A DNA stretch of 64,000 nucleotides from Algoriphagus antarcticus (GCF_002150685.1 NZ_MSSW01000049.1:45166-109165), one strand, 5' to 3'; shown: positions 27,374 to 35,714, counted from the stretch's first letter. The notes: a model not told the origin generated them from the sequence alone. Made by a program: numbers and translations.

Positions 27374-27460
27374 GTGTGTGATGTTAAGCCGGTTCAAAGC
27401 GGGTGATCTTTGTCGTCGATTTGAGATACCAATATTTTCGTAGAATTTTTTAATTTTATT

Positions 27461-27564
27461 TGCCCTGAAAGGGCTAAATATCTCAGCAACGGTCGCCGGG
27501 CCGTTGTTCCGATTAATTAACTTTTCATTTTTAAAGTCCTGCAGGGGCGTAATAATCTATGGGA
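27461..27564. repeat. REP-like palindromic intergenic sequence
   Basis: GCCCTGAAAGGGC palindrome followed by CAACGGTCGCCGGGCCGTTG (inverted repeat CAACGG/CCGTTG) and TCCTGCAGGGGC. It resembles the REP-type sequences common between Bacteroidetes genes; a related block is at 27797-27925 and another at 51434. Confidence 0.5.
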
Positions 27565-27600
27565 CAATCGCTTGTGAAAAATCATGTGCATATTATTATT

Positions 27601-27751
27601 TCTGTATATACGCTATTCTGCCAGTAAGCGAATTCTATTTTGTCAATAGGTTGGAAGACCGAAGACCGAATACCGGAGTAAACCAGAATTCAATGTGTCT
27701 TTGGATTTTCGATCCTATAAGTTTTCTACTGGCACGATTCCTTATAATCAC
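27601..27751 (-). mobile_element. MITE-like element, copy 1 (reverse orientation)
   Basis: A 151-bp element in opposite orientation to the other four. It starts TCTGTATATACGCTATTCTG and ends CTACTGGCACGATTCCTTAT, which are the inverted ends of the family, with GAATTC boxes just inside each end and GAAGACCGAAGACCG heptamers in the middle. No flanking direct repeat was found. It lies between two REP-like blocks in a gene-free 840-base region. Confidence 0.75.
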
Positions 27752-27796
27752 AAAAAATATAAAGTGTATTATGATGAGAGGTATGTTTGGGGATGA

Positions 27797-27925
27797 TGAC
27801 AATCTTTTGATTTCGCCCCCACCACGGCGGGCCGGCTTTTCAGGGCTCTTTTTACTCTTCATATTTCAGATACCATGGGCTGTACCTATTGCTAGGATAT
27901 CATGCCCTTTCAGGGCTGATTGATC
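27797..27925. repeat. REP-like block with GCCCTTTCAGGGC palindrome
   Basis: Contains CACCACGGCGGGCCGG near 27821 and the palindrome GCCCTTTCAGGGC at 27902-27914, in inverted sense to the block at 27461. A short related GCCCTGCAAGGCC is at 28054. The rest of the region to 28217 holds a cggttattatg-ended degenerate repeat near 28142-28187 and no gene. Confidence 0.45.
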
Positions 27926-28217
27926 TGATTCTGTTGAATTCTTTTTTTTTACATCTGCCTAGTTGTAAATGATTTATGGTCAGCTATCAAAAGTTTAAAT
28001 AATCATAACGACGCTTAAATCTTCCTGTGATCTGCAAATTCTAATGTGAAAAAGCCCTGCAAGGCCTAAACATTTTATCGATGGATGCAGCCTATGGTAA
28101 AAAATCATTCATGAAAATCCTTCTTCTGGAGAAGCAGGATAAATGTGTTCTCCGCGTTGTCCTTGGTGTTCTCCGCGGTTATTATGAATTACATAAATGA
28201 ATTGAAAGGCTGATTCC

Positions 28218-28712
28218 CTAAAACTCGCTCTTTACATATTTCAATTCCTCAATCGTCCTTACACCATCTTCTGTGAGTGCTAGCCAAAGGCTTATTTCAT
28301 CGCCTTCTCGCTTCATGGTCAAACCGCTAAACCACACGATATTCTCTCCAACTTCCACCAAACGAAATATCGTCCACTCTTCTTTTTCTTCCCACGGAGA
28401 AAGGTCAGCATTGAAATGTTTAAGTTTCAACGAGAAGGTTTCTCCTTCCTGTACGATATTCATAAACTCAGAAAAAATGAGTTTCCCCTCGCTCCAAAAT
28501 CGAAAAGTCCCAATCATATTCCCATCGACTGCTGGCATCCATACTTCCTCGCATTCGCCGCCAAATCCAGTTCCTGTCCAAAAACCTACCAGCCAATCCA
28601 AGTCAGAAACATTTCCTTTTCCAGGCTCCTGGTCATTTTCGAGTTGTTTTACTTGAGCAATTGTGATGGAACAGATTAAAAATAGAAGTGTAGTGAGTAA
28701 TGGCTTTTTCAT
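28218..28712 (-). CDS. Exported DUF6265-type protein
   Basis: A 164-residue exported protein with signal peptide MKKPLLTTLLFLICSITIAQ. The body starts with DLDWLVGFWTGTGFGGECEE and continues with WMPAVDGNMIGTFRFWSEGK, FSLKLKHFNADLSPWEEKEE and TIEELKYVK. This is a small lipocalin-like beta barrel of the DUF6265 type. Function is unknown; a ligand-binding or housekeeping periplasmic role is possible. It stands alone. Confidence 0.75.
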   Translation of the reverse strand: MKKPLLTTLLFLICSITIAQVKQLENDQEPGKGNVSDLDWLVGFWTGTGFGGECEEVWMPAVDGNMIGTFRFWSEGKLIFSEFMNIVQEGETFSLKLKHFNADLSPWEEKEEWTIFRLVEVGENIVWFSGLTMKREGDEISLWLALTEDGVRTIEELKYVKSEF

Positions 28713-29121
28713 AAACGAAGAATTTTAAGCTCTTGAATTTAGAAAAAACAATGATGAATTGGTTGCCACAAATGGGGATGAAAGACAATTTAAATTCAAT
28801 CCCAAACGGTTTTTGGCGAAAGTTCAATTTCAGCAATACCGTATTTTCGGCCAAAAACAGATTCAATAACAAATCTCATTTACTACCCAGAGTTTGTCTT
28901 GATGGGTCAATAAATCGTGTCACTTAATTAGGTGTTGCTGTTACCGTTCGTGTGATACGAAAGGTGCCGTTGAAGAAATTCGCTCAGCCCTCTTGATTCC
29001 GTTAGCTACGGAAGGGGGAATAGCTCAATTTGAACTTAAACCATTGATTTCAAAAATATACCTTCAAAATAAAACCGCGCTCTCAGCGAAAAGCTCTGTG
29101 CTCCCAGCGGTTAAATCAATT
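28713..29121. other. Intergenic stretch with degenerate repeat
   Basis: About 400 bases with no credible gene. At 29073-29115 a degenerate gctctcagcgaaaagctctg-type sequence precedes the IscA-like gene's 3' end. Confidence 0.35.
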
Positions 29122-29436
29122 TCACACATCGTGACGCTTTGGGATTTCTGGATTGATGAAAGTAAATCCACGTGCCTCATCTCCTTCAAAAAAATCAATT
29201 TGCATGCCCATCAAAAACATATAATGGCGCTTTTCTATCAGCACAGGAATCCCCAAAATCTCAAAATGCTGATCTTCCTCTTTTGGCTTGTCAAAACCCA
29301 GTGCATAAGACATTCCACCGCATCCACCACCTTTCACTCCCACACGAAGGTGATATTCAGCAGGAATGTTTTTGGTAGCCATGATATTTTTAATCTCAGC
29401 TTCCGCCTTTTCGGTGATCTTGATTGGGATTATCAT
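29122..29436 (-). CDS. HesB/IscA-like protein lacking the C-terminal Cys pair
   Basis: About 104 residues from the ATG at 29436 (MIIPIKITEKA); the longer frame to 29481 lacks homology to the family start. The A-type iron-sulfur carrier fold is clear: KGGGCGGMSYALGFD with the first cluster Cys and MGMQIDFFEGDEARGFTFINP. Canonical IscA/ErpA proteins end with a CGCGxSF motif; this one ends FINPEIPKRHDV, so two of the three cluster cysteines are missing. The full version is at 61810. It may be a divergent, regulatory or non-cluster paralogue. Confidence 0.82.
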   Translation of the reverse strand: MIIPIKITEKAEAEIKNIMATKNIPAEYHLRVGVKGGGCGGMSYALGFDKPKEEDQHFEILGIPVLIEKRHYMFLMGMQIDFFEGDEARGFTFINPEIPKRHDV

Positions 29437-29545
29437 GTGGAAGGAATGTTTTTGGCAGGAAATTGGTTCGTGTGAATTCAAATTACATTCCTGCGAAGTT
29501 TTCTAGCGGAGATAATTTGTGCAAATTCGAGCTTAATCCCCAAAA

Positions 29546-30067
29546 ATGGAATATACAGTTGATTTATTGAAAATTCTTTTACCGGCAGGCATCGTCCTTT
29601 ATGGCATGTACCTCGTGGTAGTTTCTTTCCTTTCGAAGGAAAGAGAAAAAACTCTGGTAGAATTGAAAACCCAGAATTCTCAAACCATACTACCAATTCG
29701 ATTACAGGCAGCTGAGCGAATTTGCCTTTTTCTGGAGCGAATCACTCCGAATAATCTGGTAAGAAGATCTAACCCCGGTGGACTAACCTCAGGTGAATTG
29801 CATTCTCTTTTGCTAGCAGAAGTTCGTGAGGAATTCAATCATAATTTTTCCCAGCAGGTGTATTTCTCGGAGGAAACATGGGAGGCAGTAAAACGAGCTG
29901 TGGAGGAAGTGACGACGATCATCAATCAAAGTCGGCAAATGCTCAATGAAGAGGCTACTGGTTTGGATATGGCAAAGGCAATTTTTGCGCAAGCACTCGA
30001 GAGAAAGAACGATCCTATAGGATATGCGTTGAAACAAGTGAAATCAGAGATTCAAATTTACTTTTGA
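29546..30067 (+). CDS. DUF7935-like membrane-anchored protein
   Basis: A 173-residue protein with one N-terminal membrane segment (LLKILLPAGIVLYGMYLVVV) and a soluble helical cytoplasmic domain. Recognisable stretches are LPIRLQAAERICLFLERITP, LREVREEFNHNFSQQVY-like helix (LLAEVREEFNHNFSQQVYFS) and WEAVKRAVEEVTTIINQ. This is a conserved Bacteroidetes hypothetical family. It opens a five-gene run with YkvA, thioredoxin-like, Rossmann and Dtd genes. Confidence 0.75.
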   Translation: MEYTVDLLKILLPAGIVLYGMYLVVVSFLSKEREKTLVELKTQNSQTILPIRLQAAERICLFLERITPNNLVRRSNPGGLTSGELHSLLLAEVREEFNHNFSQQVYFSEETWEAVKRAVEEVTTIINQSRQMLNEEATGLDMAKAIFAQALERKNDPIGYALKQVKSEIQIYF

Positions 30068-30069
30068 AA

Positions 30070-30483
30070 ATGGAATCCTTTAAATCCAAAACTTCTGCTA
30101 CCATCGAAAACGCCAAATCACTTTTTGGCAAGCAAGTAGATGCGCTCGGAAAGCAAAAGGAAAAAGTGGCTGAACTAATCGCTGGAGTCGGAAATAAGAT
30201 CTACAGATTTGGGGATAATCCAAGGGTTAAAAAACTCATTGAGCCAGTTTCTGTTTTTATCAGAATGATCAAAGCCCATTTCAATGGTTCCCACAAACTG
30301 ACAAACAGCACGCTCGGGCTAGTTCTATTGGCCTTAGTGTACTTTGTTTCGCCTATTGACATCATTCCTGACTTTTTAGGTTTCTTTGGATTTGCAGATG
30401 ATTTGAGTGTCGTTTTGGCTATTTATGCAAAAGTAAAAGACGAGATTGAAGGTTTTTTGGATTGGGAGAGAACTCAAGACTAG
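30070..30483 (+). CDS. YkvA-family (DUF1232) membrane protein
   Basis: About 137 residues from ATG 30070 (MESFKSKTS); a TTG at 30064 overlaps the previous gene and is less likely. The DUF1232 core is LGLVLLALVYFVSPIDIIPD then FLGFFGFADDLSVVLAIYAK, a membrane hairpin with the characteristic SPIDIIPD. The N-terminal 60 residues are amphipathic and helical. Function is unknown in general. The start lies two bases after the DUF7935 stop, which implies coupled expression. Confidence 0.85.
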   Translation: MESFKSKTSATIENAKSLFGKQVDALGKQKEKVAELIAGVGNKIYRFGDNPRVKKLIEPVSVFIRMIKAHFNGSHKLTNSTLGLVLLALVYFVSPIDIIPDFLGFFGFADDLSVVLAIYAKVKDEIEGFLDWERTQD

Positions 30484-30514
30484 ATAGGTCTGTTAGTCTT
30501 CAAAATCTCAATAT

Positions 30515-31135
30515 ATGCTAGACCAACAAACTTCATTGATTTCTCCTGAGCTGATTGCTTCAGCCCAGAACTATTCAGAATACAGAGAAATGATAGATCA
30601 ACTCCTTGCGGAAAGCAAAACCACAGGAATCAATCATTCTGAGAGCTATATTGACTATACCAAAATGAATGTGCAGCGGATGAATCGCTGGGATAAGACG
30701 GCGAAGATTTCGCTAGAATTGGAGAAAATAGTCGGTTCGATTTCTTCTCCTCAAGTTTGGCTGGTGATCACCGAAGCCTGGTGTGGGGATGCTGCGCAAA
30801 GTATTCCTTTTATCGCCAAACTAGCGGAATTGAATCCATTGATCAAGTTGAGATTTGTGATGAGAGATGAGAATCCAGAACTGATGGACGCATATCTGAC
30901 AGAAGGAGCGAGGTCAATTCCAATTTTGATTGGCTTGAGTGGTGAATTGAGCAAAGAGCTTTTTGTATGGGGGCCCAAACCGGAGTTTCTTAAAAATCGC
31001 TTGAAAGCTTATAAAATCGATCCGCAGAATATTACTCCCAACGAATTTTCCGACGGTACACATCTTTGGTACGCAAGAGATAGAAACAAGGCACTAGCTG
31101 AGGAGTTGACTCCGCTTATTGCCGCAACGACATAA
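30515..31135 (+). CDS. Thioredoxin-family protein (WCGD active site)
   Basis: A 206-residue cytoplasmic protein of the Thioredoxin_9 type. The fold's active-site position reads ITEAWCGDAAQSIPF, with only the first Cys kept (WCGDA in place of WCxxC). RFVMRDENPELMDAYLTEGA and RSIPILIGLS with the cis-proline follow. No signal peptide. The single Cys argues against classical disulfide reductase activity. It is 31 bases after ykvA and 3 bases before the next gene, inside one operon. Confidence 0.82.
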   Translation: MLDQQTSLISPELIASAQNYSEYREMIDQLLAESKTTGINHSESYIDYTKMNVQRMNRWDKTAKISLELEKIVGSISSPQVWLVITEAWCGDAAQSIPFIAKLAELNPLIKLRFVMRDENPELMDAYLTEGARSIPILIGLSGELSKELFVWGPKPEFLKNRLKAYKIDPQNITPNEFSDGTHLWYARDRNKALAEELTPLIAATT

Positions 31136-31138
31136 CAT

Positions 31139-31858
31139 ATGAAAATCGCACTGATTTCTGGGGCTTCAGGCCTTGTAGGTAAGGAAGTTCTTCACCAGCT
31201 ATTCAAAAATGAAGCGTATGATTACGTACTGAGTATTGGCCGTAGAAAGCTTGCTATTAAACAGAAGAAGCTTGTCCAGATTGAAGGCGATATGGCTAAG
31301 ATAGCTAGTTGGGATTGGGAGGATAAAATCACATCCCAGAGTTTAAGCGGCGAATACTACTCGCTTACCGAGAGTTTGACCAATAAAACTGCCGAGGTGC
31401 ATGCTTTTTCCTCTCTTGGAACTACGATCAAGCAGGCAGGCTCAAAGGAGAAGTTTTTTGCTATAGATCATGACTTGGTGATTGCTTTTGCGGGCTGGGC
31501 CAAAAAGCTTGGTGCGAGCAAATTTCTCTATGTTTCCGCCTCAGGGGCCGATGCTAAATCTTCTATATTTTACAGCCAGACCAAAGGCAAAACGGAGGAA
31601 GACATCAAAGCAATAGGCTTTGACTATGTGGGATTGTTCAGACCTTCCTTATTGATGGGAAATAGAAATGAGTTTCGACTTGGAGAGCAAGCTGCACAGA
31701 TACTGATGAAGCCTTTGATCTGGCTTAAGCTTTTCAAAAACATCCGTCCGATCTACGATTATCAGGTAGCCAAGGCTTTGGTGAAGACTGCGCTGGCTCA
31801 AAAGTCTAATTCGGCAGAAATCATCTCTTCAGGGGAAATGCAAGATTTAAGTAAATGA
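31139..31858 (+). CDS. NAD(P)-binding Rossmann-fold protein (TIP30/HTATIP2-like)
   Basis: A 239-residue short-chain-dehydrogenase-like protein. Nucleotide-binding motif GASGLVGKEVL at residues 8-18, then SSLGTTIKQAGSKEKF and the KLGASKFLYVSASGADAKS segment. A YSQTKGKTEEDIKAIGFDYV stretch supplies the Tyr-xxx-Lys pair, then VGLFRPSLLMGNR. It resembles the atypical SDR family of TIP30. The substrate is unknown. Its last four bases overlap dtd (ATGA). Confidence 0.82.
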   Translation: MKIALISGASGLVGKEVLHQLFKNEAYDYVLSIGRRKLAIKQKKLVQIEGDMAKIASWDWEDKITSQSLSGEYYSLTESLTNKTAEVHAFSSLGTTIKQAGSKEKFFAIDHDLVIAFAGWAKKLGASKFLYVSASGADAKSSIFYSQTKGKTEEDIKAIGFDYVGLFRPSLLMGNRNEFRLGEQAAQILMKPLIWLKLFKNIRPIYDYQVAKALVKTALAQKSNSAEIISSGEMQDLSK

Positions 31859-32307
31859 TCGTAGTAATTCAGAGAGCCGCCGAAGCCTCGGTGAAAATAG
31901 ATGGAAAAATCAAAGCCAGTATTGCACTGGGACTGATGATTCTGATAGGTATCGAGGAAGCAGATGGGGAAGAGGATATTTCTTGGCTGGCAAAAAAGAT
32001 CCTGAACCTCCGTATTTTTCCTGACGAAAATAAAGTGATGAATAAGAGCTTGATTGATGTTGATGGAGAGATTTTGCTGATTTCACAGTTTACGCTTCAT
32101 GCCAGTACCAAAAAAGGAAATCGTCCTTCGTACATCAAAGCAGCCAAGCCTGATATCGCCATTCCGCTTTATGAGCAAATGGTCCAAACGTTGGCTGCAG
32201 GTTTAGGGAAGCCAATTGGCACGGGAGAATTTGGTGCAGATATGAAGGTGTCGCTAGTCAATGATGGACCAGTGACGATTTTGATAGATAGTAAGAACAG
32301 GGCTTGA
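31855..32307 (+). CDS. dtd: D-aminoacyl-tRNA deacylase
   Basis: A 150-residue tRNA proofreading enzyme that removes D-amino acids (and glycine) from mischarged tRNA. Both active-site motifs are intact: SQFTLHA at 77-83 and NDGPVT at 136-141, with the cross-subunit Gly-cisPro pair. The N-terminus MIVVIQRAAEASVKIDG is typical. It ends the DUF7935-YkvA-thioredoxin-SDR operon and overlaps the SDR gene by four bases. Confidence 0.94.
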   Translation: MIVVIQRAAEASVKIDGKIKASIALGLMILIGIEEADGEEDISWLAKKILNLRIFPDENKVMNKSLIDVDGEILLISQFTLHASTKKGNRPSYIKAAKPDIAIPLYEQMVQTLAAGLGKPIGTGEFGADMKVSLVNDGPVTILIDSKNRA

Positions 32308-32402
32308 CATTTTTTTGACAGGTAAGAGCAGGACAGGGTATCGGCTGTATTCTCTACTTTAGGGAAGTATTAGTTTGCTTTTTTTAACGCTAACCCTGTC
32401 TT

Positions 32403-33881
32403 ATGAAAGTCCAATCAATCCTCATATTTTTTGCTGTCTCTGTAATCATGACTCAGTTTTTCAGCAGCTGTAGCAAGCCAAATCAAGAAGAAAGTTTGAG
32501 CCAAATAAAGCCGAACGTAATTATTATCCTGGCAGATCAATGGCGGGCGCAGGAAGTCGGGTACATGGGAAATACTCAAATAAAGACACCAAACCTAGAT
32601 AAGCTAGCTTCTCAAAGTTTGATTTTTGAAAATGCGATCACCACCATGGCTGTTTGCGCACCATGGAGAGCAAGTTTTTTGACAGGTCAATATCCGCTGA
32701 CCCACGGAGTTTTTTACAATGACAAACCCTTACCCAATAAAGCGCTGACCATGGCTGAGATTTACCAAGAGCAAGGCTATGCTACTGGGTATATTGGCAA
32801 ATGGCATCTGAATGGGCATGCGAGAGATGAGCATCCATTTAGCGCTAGGGACTTGCCGGTTCCAAAAGACAGAAGGCAGGGGTTTGATTATTGGAAGGTC
32901 AGAGAAGTGACACACAATTATAACAACAGCTTTTATTTTGACGAAAATGATGTGAAGCACACCTGGGAAGGCTACGATGTTTTTCCTCAGACTGACAGTG
33001 CTATTAGCTATATCCAAAAGAATAAGGAACATCCTTTTGTGCTGATGCTGTCTTATGGCCCACCGCATGATCCATATTTTTCCGCTCCCAAAGAGTATCA
33101 GGATATGTATGACGAGAGCAAACTTGAAGTCCGTCCAAATGTTCCTATAGCTTTCCAGGATTCTGCACGGAAGGTCATGGCAGGCTATTATGCGCATGCT
33201 TCGGCGATTGATTTTGCAATTGGGAATCTCTTAGATGCCCTTGACAAAGCAGGAGTTGCAGATAATACTATCCTTGTGTTTACCTCGGAGCATGGTGATA
33301 TGCTGATGTCAAAGGGGGTTTTAAAAAAGCAACGACCGTACGATGAAGCGATCAAAGTGCCTTTGTTGGTGAGATATCCAGCGAAGTTCGGAGCAAAAAG
33401 TCGAAACGTGAAAGACCCGATTGGAACGCCAGACTTACTGCCTACACTACTCGGATTAAGTAATATCTCTGCTCCTGAAAGTATCGAGGGAAAAGATTTT
33501 TCTAGTGAATTATTCGCTGGGAAAGATCTGGGAAATGAAGCTGCATTGATAATGTTGCCGGTTCCTTTTCACGAGTGGAAATTCCAAAATGGAGGGAGAG
33601 AATATCGCGGCATCCGAACCAAAAGATATACTTACGTGAAGGATCTCAAAGGGCCCTGGCTGCTTTATGATGATGAAAAAGATCCTTATCAGGAAAATAA
33701 TCTAGTCAATAACCCAGAAGTTAAGGATTTGCAAAATCAATTGGAAGCCATCTTGCTGGAGAAACTCAAGGCAACAAATGATACTTTTCTTCCTGCGGAT
33801 GATTACATGACTCAATACAATTATCTCTATGATATGCAGGATAGCGTGCGTGAAGCAAATTATATGGAGGTTAATCGATGA
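32403..33881 (+). CDS. Sulfatase lipoprotein (formylglycine-dependent)
   Basis: A 492-residue sulfatase. Leader ends FFSSC (Cys23), a probable lipobox, so it is likely membrane-anchored outside the cytoplasm. The active-site motif is CAPWRASFLTG with Cys85 as the formylglycine precursor; metal-site marks are IILADQWR at the N-terminus and FTSEHGDMLMSKG later. The substrate is probably a sulfated polysaccharide, but the subfamily is not certain. No maturase (anSME) gene lies in the window. Confidence 0.9.
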   Translation: MKVQSILIFFAVSVIMTQFFSSCSKPNQEESLSQIKPNVIIILADQWRAQEVGYMGNTQIKTPNLDKLASQSLIFENAITTMAVCAPWRASFLTGQYPLTHGVFYNDKPLPNKALTMAEIYQEQGYATGYIGKWHLNGHARDEHPFSARDLPVPKDRRQGFDYWKVREVTHNYNNSFYFDENDVKHTWEGYDVFPQTDSAISYIQKNKEHPFVLMLSYGPPHDPYFSAPKEYQDMYDESKLEVRPNVPIAFQDSARKVMAGYYAHASAIDFAIGNLLDALDKAGVADNTILVFTSEHGDMLMSKGVLKKQRPYDEAIKVPLLVRYPAKFGAKSRNVKDPIGTPDLLPTLLGLSNISAPESIEGKDFSSELFAGKDLGNEAALIMLPVPFHEWKFQNGGREYRGIRTKRYTYVKDLKGPWLLYDDEKDPYQENNLVNNPEVKDLQNQLEAILLEKLKATNDTFLPADDYMTQYNYLYDMQDSVREANYMEVNR

Positions 33882-33994
33882 GAGAAATCGTTTTAGTTAA
33901 GTCCGATTTTGACTGTTTCTGAAAATTGCCAATCTTCCAGTTTTAAATCATTCTGTATTTGTCAACCTCACTTCTTGGTGTCCTTTCCGCAAGT

Positions 33995-34172
33995 ATGCAG
34001 TTCAAAGGTAAGTACGCAGTCTTAAAATCAGACTTCAATTGGCAAGTGGGCAAGACTGCAAGTTGCTATTCCACTCAATGGGAAAATGATCTATATCTTG
34101 GAGTTTGACCTTGCTAAAAGCATTGGAAGAGCAGAATTTGGAGCTGGTTTAAATGATCATGGTTTAAGATAA
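33995..34172 (+). pseudogene. Possible decayed gene 3' end of unknown identity
   Basis: Two overlapping frames read like one protein broken by a frameshift: MQFKGKYAVLKSDFNWQVGK, then one frame over ARLQVAIPLNGKMIYILEFD and LAKSIGRAEFGAGLNDHGLR, ending at a TAA (34170-34172). A strong terminator follows 44 bases later, as expected after a real gene. No family was recognised. Confidence 0.3.
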
Positions 34173-34215
34173 TTCGCTTTAGCTAGTGGTTGAATCGGAA
34201 AATAGAAAGAATCAA

Positions 34216-34247
34216 AAATCCCAGCTCAGAATATTGAACTGGGATTT
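34216..34247 (+). terminator. Hairpin terminator downstream of a decayed gene
   Basis: Nine-bp stem AAATCCCAG (34216-34224) / CTGGGATTT (34239-34247) with inner TCA/TGA pairing. An A-run precedes it and a T/A-rich tail follows. It lies between the possible remnant at 33995 and the MITE copy at 34261. Confidence 0.55.
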
Positions 34248-34260
34248 AATATTTAATTTG

Positions 34261-34412
34261 TGTGATTATACGGAATCTTGCCTATAGAAAATTTATACCA
34301 TCAAAAATTCAAGGACACCTTGAATTCTGGTTGACTTCGGTCATCGGTCATCGGTCTTCCAAACCATTGATCAAAGAGAATTCGCTTACTGGCAGAAAAG
34401 CGTACATACATA
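34261..34412 (+). mobile_element. MITE-like element, copy 2
   Basis: A 152-bp member of the inverted-repeat family (GATTATACGGAATCTTGCC at the left end, TTACTGGCAGAAAAGCGTAC at the right). It carries three CGGTCAT/CGGTCTT heptamers. It is flanked by TTAATTTG on both sides (34253-34260 and 34413-34420), a 9-bp duplication if one mismatch is allowed. It ends 15 bases from the 3' end of the leishmanolysin-like gene. Confidence 0.85.
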
Positions 34413-34427
34413 TTAATTTGATAAGCA

Positions 34428-35501
34428 TTATTTAGAATCAATCACAACAATACCAACCGGTCCAGATAAAACTTCACCTTTTTCAATATCGATTCCACCT
34501 GATTCAGTTTTTCTTGAGTTCTCCACCCCAGCAGTTCCTCGGGGAAGGTCATATTTTTCTGCTGCCATAGAAGTTCCATATCCAAGATCTCTCAAAGATG
34601 CAGCTGTTATCCTACTTAGCGGATTGTAACCGAGATTAATAAATCCAGTCATCAATTCATTATCTAAGATCAGCTCATCCCAGTGTGAAAAGGCTGTTCC
34701 TGGTCCTCCCCGGAATTCAATCGGAAGAAATGCTGTTCCTCCTTCATTTTTCCAGAACCTATTAGCAATAGTTCCATTGAAGAATGGGAATCCCTGAGAA
34801 TTAAAGTCTAACAATGTTCTTTGAAAATCCCAAAGAGTTCCAACTCCTAATACGTGGCCCATTTCATGTACGATTACTTCATCGAACAATCCTAATTGAT
34901 CAAGATCGTCTAAATCTGCAGTATCAAAAATCATAAATCCAGATAGGGTGAGAAAATCGATATTTCTAACAAAATTTGGACTTGCACCGCCTAAAATCTG
35001 ACCAGGACCATCAATAGGTTGTAATACCACTTCAATTATTAAATCATCAATAGTCTCTCCTATATCAGCTACAGGAGGCCCTCCAAAAGCTGAGGGAAGT
35101 GGGAACTCATCAAAAGTAACGGAAGGAACATCCTTAACAATAATTTTTTCCCATCTTTCAGCTGCTTCCACAAAAACCATTCGCTGCCTATCAGAAATGG
35201 GAGTCAGAAATTTTAAAGTAATGTTGAACCTCCCATTATCAAAACCGCTTTTCTTTTTGGCATTACTTGAATAATCTTCACCGGAAGCTCTAATTGTAAT
35301 GAGTTCACCCTGAGGTTCAACAAGATTAAGTTTGTTAAGTTGAGAGGATTGATCAGGAAGGATAGGTTGTTCCTCTGATAATTCTGAGCATGATGTAAAA
35401 ACAATCGTGCTCACAAGCAATACCGAAGCAATTCTGCCAAATGTTTGCTTTTGGACGGTTGGGAGAAGAGATCCAATCTTCTTTAAGTATAGTAATTTCA
35501 T
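34428..35501 (-). CDS. Leishmanolysin-like zinc metalloprotease lipoprotein
   Basis: A 357-residue exported lipoprotein with lipobox FTSC (Cys38). The metzincin signature is IVHEMGHVLGVGTLW, with HEMGH at 212-216 and a downstream His273 in SHWDE as third zinc ligand. A Met-turn-like ELMTGFIN (282-289) follows, then PLSRITAASLRDLGYG, the usual C-terminus of the bacterial M8-like domain. The extreme C-terminal tail (about 315-357) is Gly/Glu-rich. The gene is bracketed by two MITE copies in the same orientation. Confidence 0.82.
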   Translation of the reverse strand: MKLLYLKKIGSLLPTVQKQTFGRIASVLLVSTIVFTSCSELSEEQPILPDQSSQLNKLNLVEPQGELITIRASGEDYSSNAKKKSGFDNGRFNITLKFLTPISDRQRMVFVEAAERWEKIIVKDVPSVTFDEFPLPSAFGGPPVADIGETIDDLIIEVVLQPIDGPGQILGGASPNFVRNIDFLTLSGFMIFDTADLDDLDQLGLFDEVIVHEMGHVLGVGTLWDFQRTLLDFNSQGFPFFNGTIANRFWKNEGGTAFLPIEFRGGPGTAFSHWDELILDNELMTGFINLGYNPLSRITAASLRDLGYGTSMAAEKYDLPRGTAGVENSRKTESGGIDIEKGEVLSGPVGIVVIDSK

Positions 35502-35573
35502 AACTATTGTTTAAAGTGTGGTTAAATAAAAGAAATAAATATCCATTTAATTCAATTGTATTATTTTTTCAAT

Positions 35574-35714
35574 GGTATTATACGGAATCGTGCCAGTAGA
35601 AAATTTATAGGATCGGAAATCCAAGGACACATTGAATTCTGGTCTTCGGTCATCGGTCTTCCTACCCATTGACCAAAGAGAATTCGCTTACTGGCAGAAT
35701 AGTGTATAAACAGA
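35574..35714 (+). mobile_element. MITE-like element, copy 3, with perfect 9-bp duplication
   Basis: A 141-bp member of the family: left end TATACGGAATCGTGCCAGTA, right end TTACTGGCAGAATAGTGTAT. It has two to three heptamers and is the shortest copy. A perfect 9-bp direct repeat TTTTTCAAT flanks it (35565-35573 and 35715-35723). It lies between the divergent leishmanolysin-like and ABC ATPase genes. Confidence 0.88.

Noticed and set aside
27504..27923. A 139-codon plus-strand reading frame
   Set aside because: It runs straight through REP-like blocks and MITE copy 1, with no family resemblance; the other MITE copies do not keep the frame.
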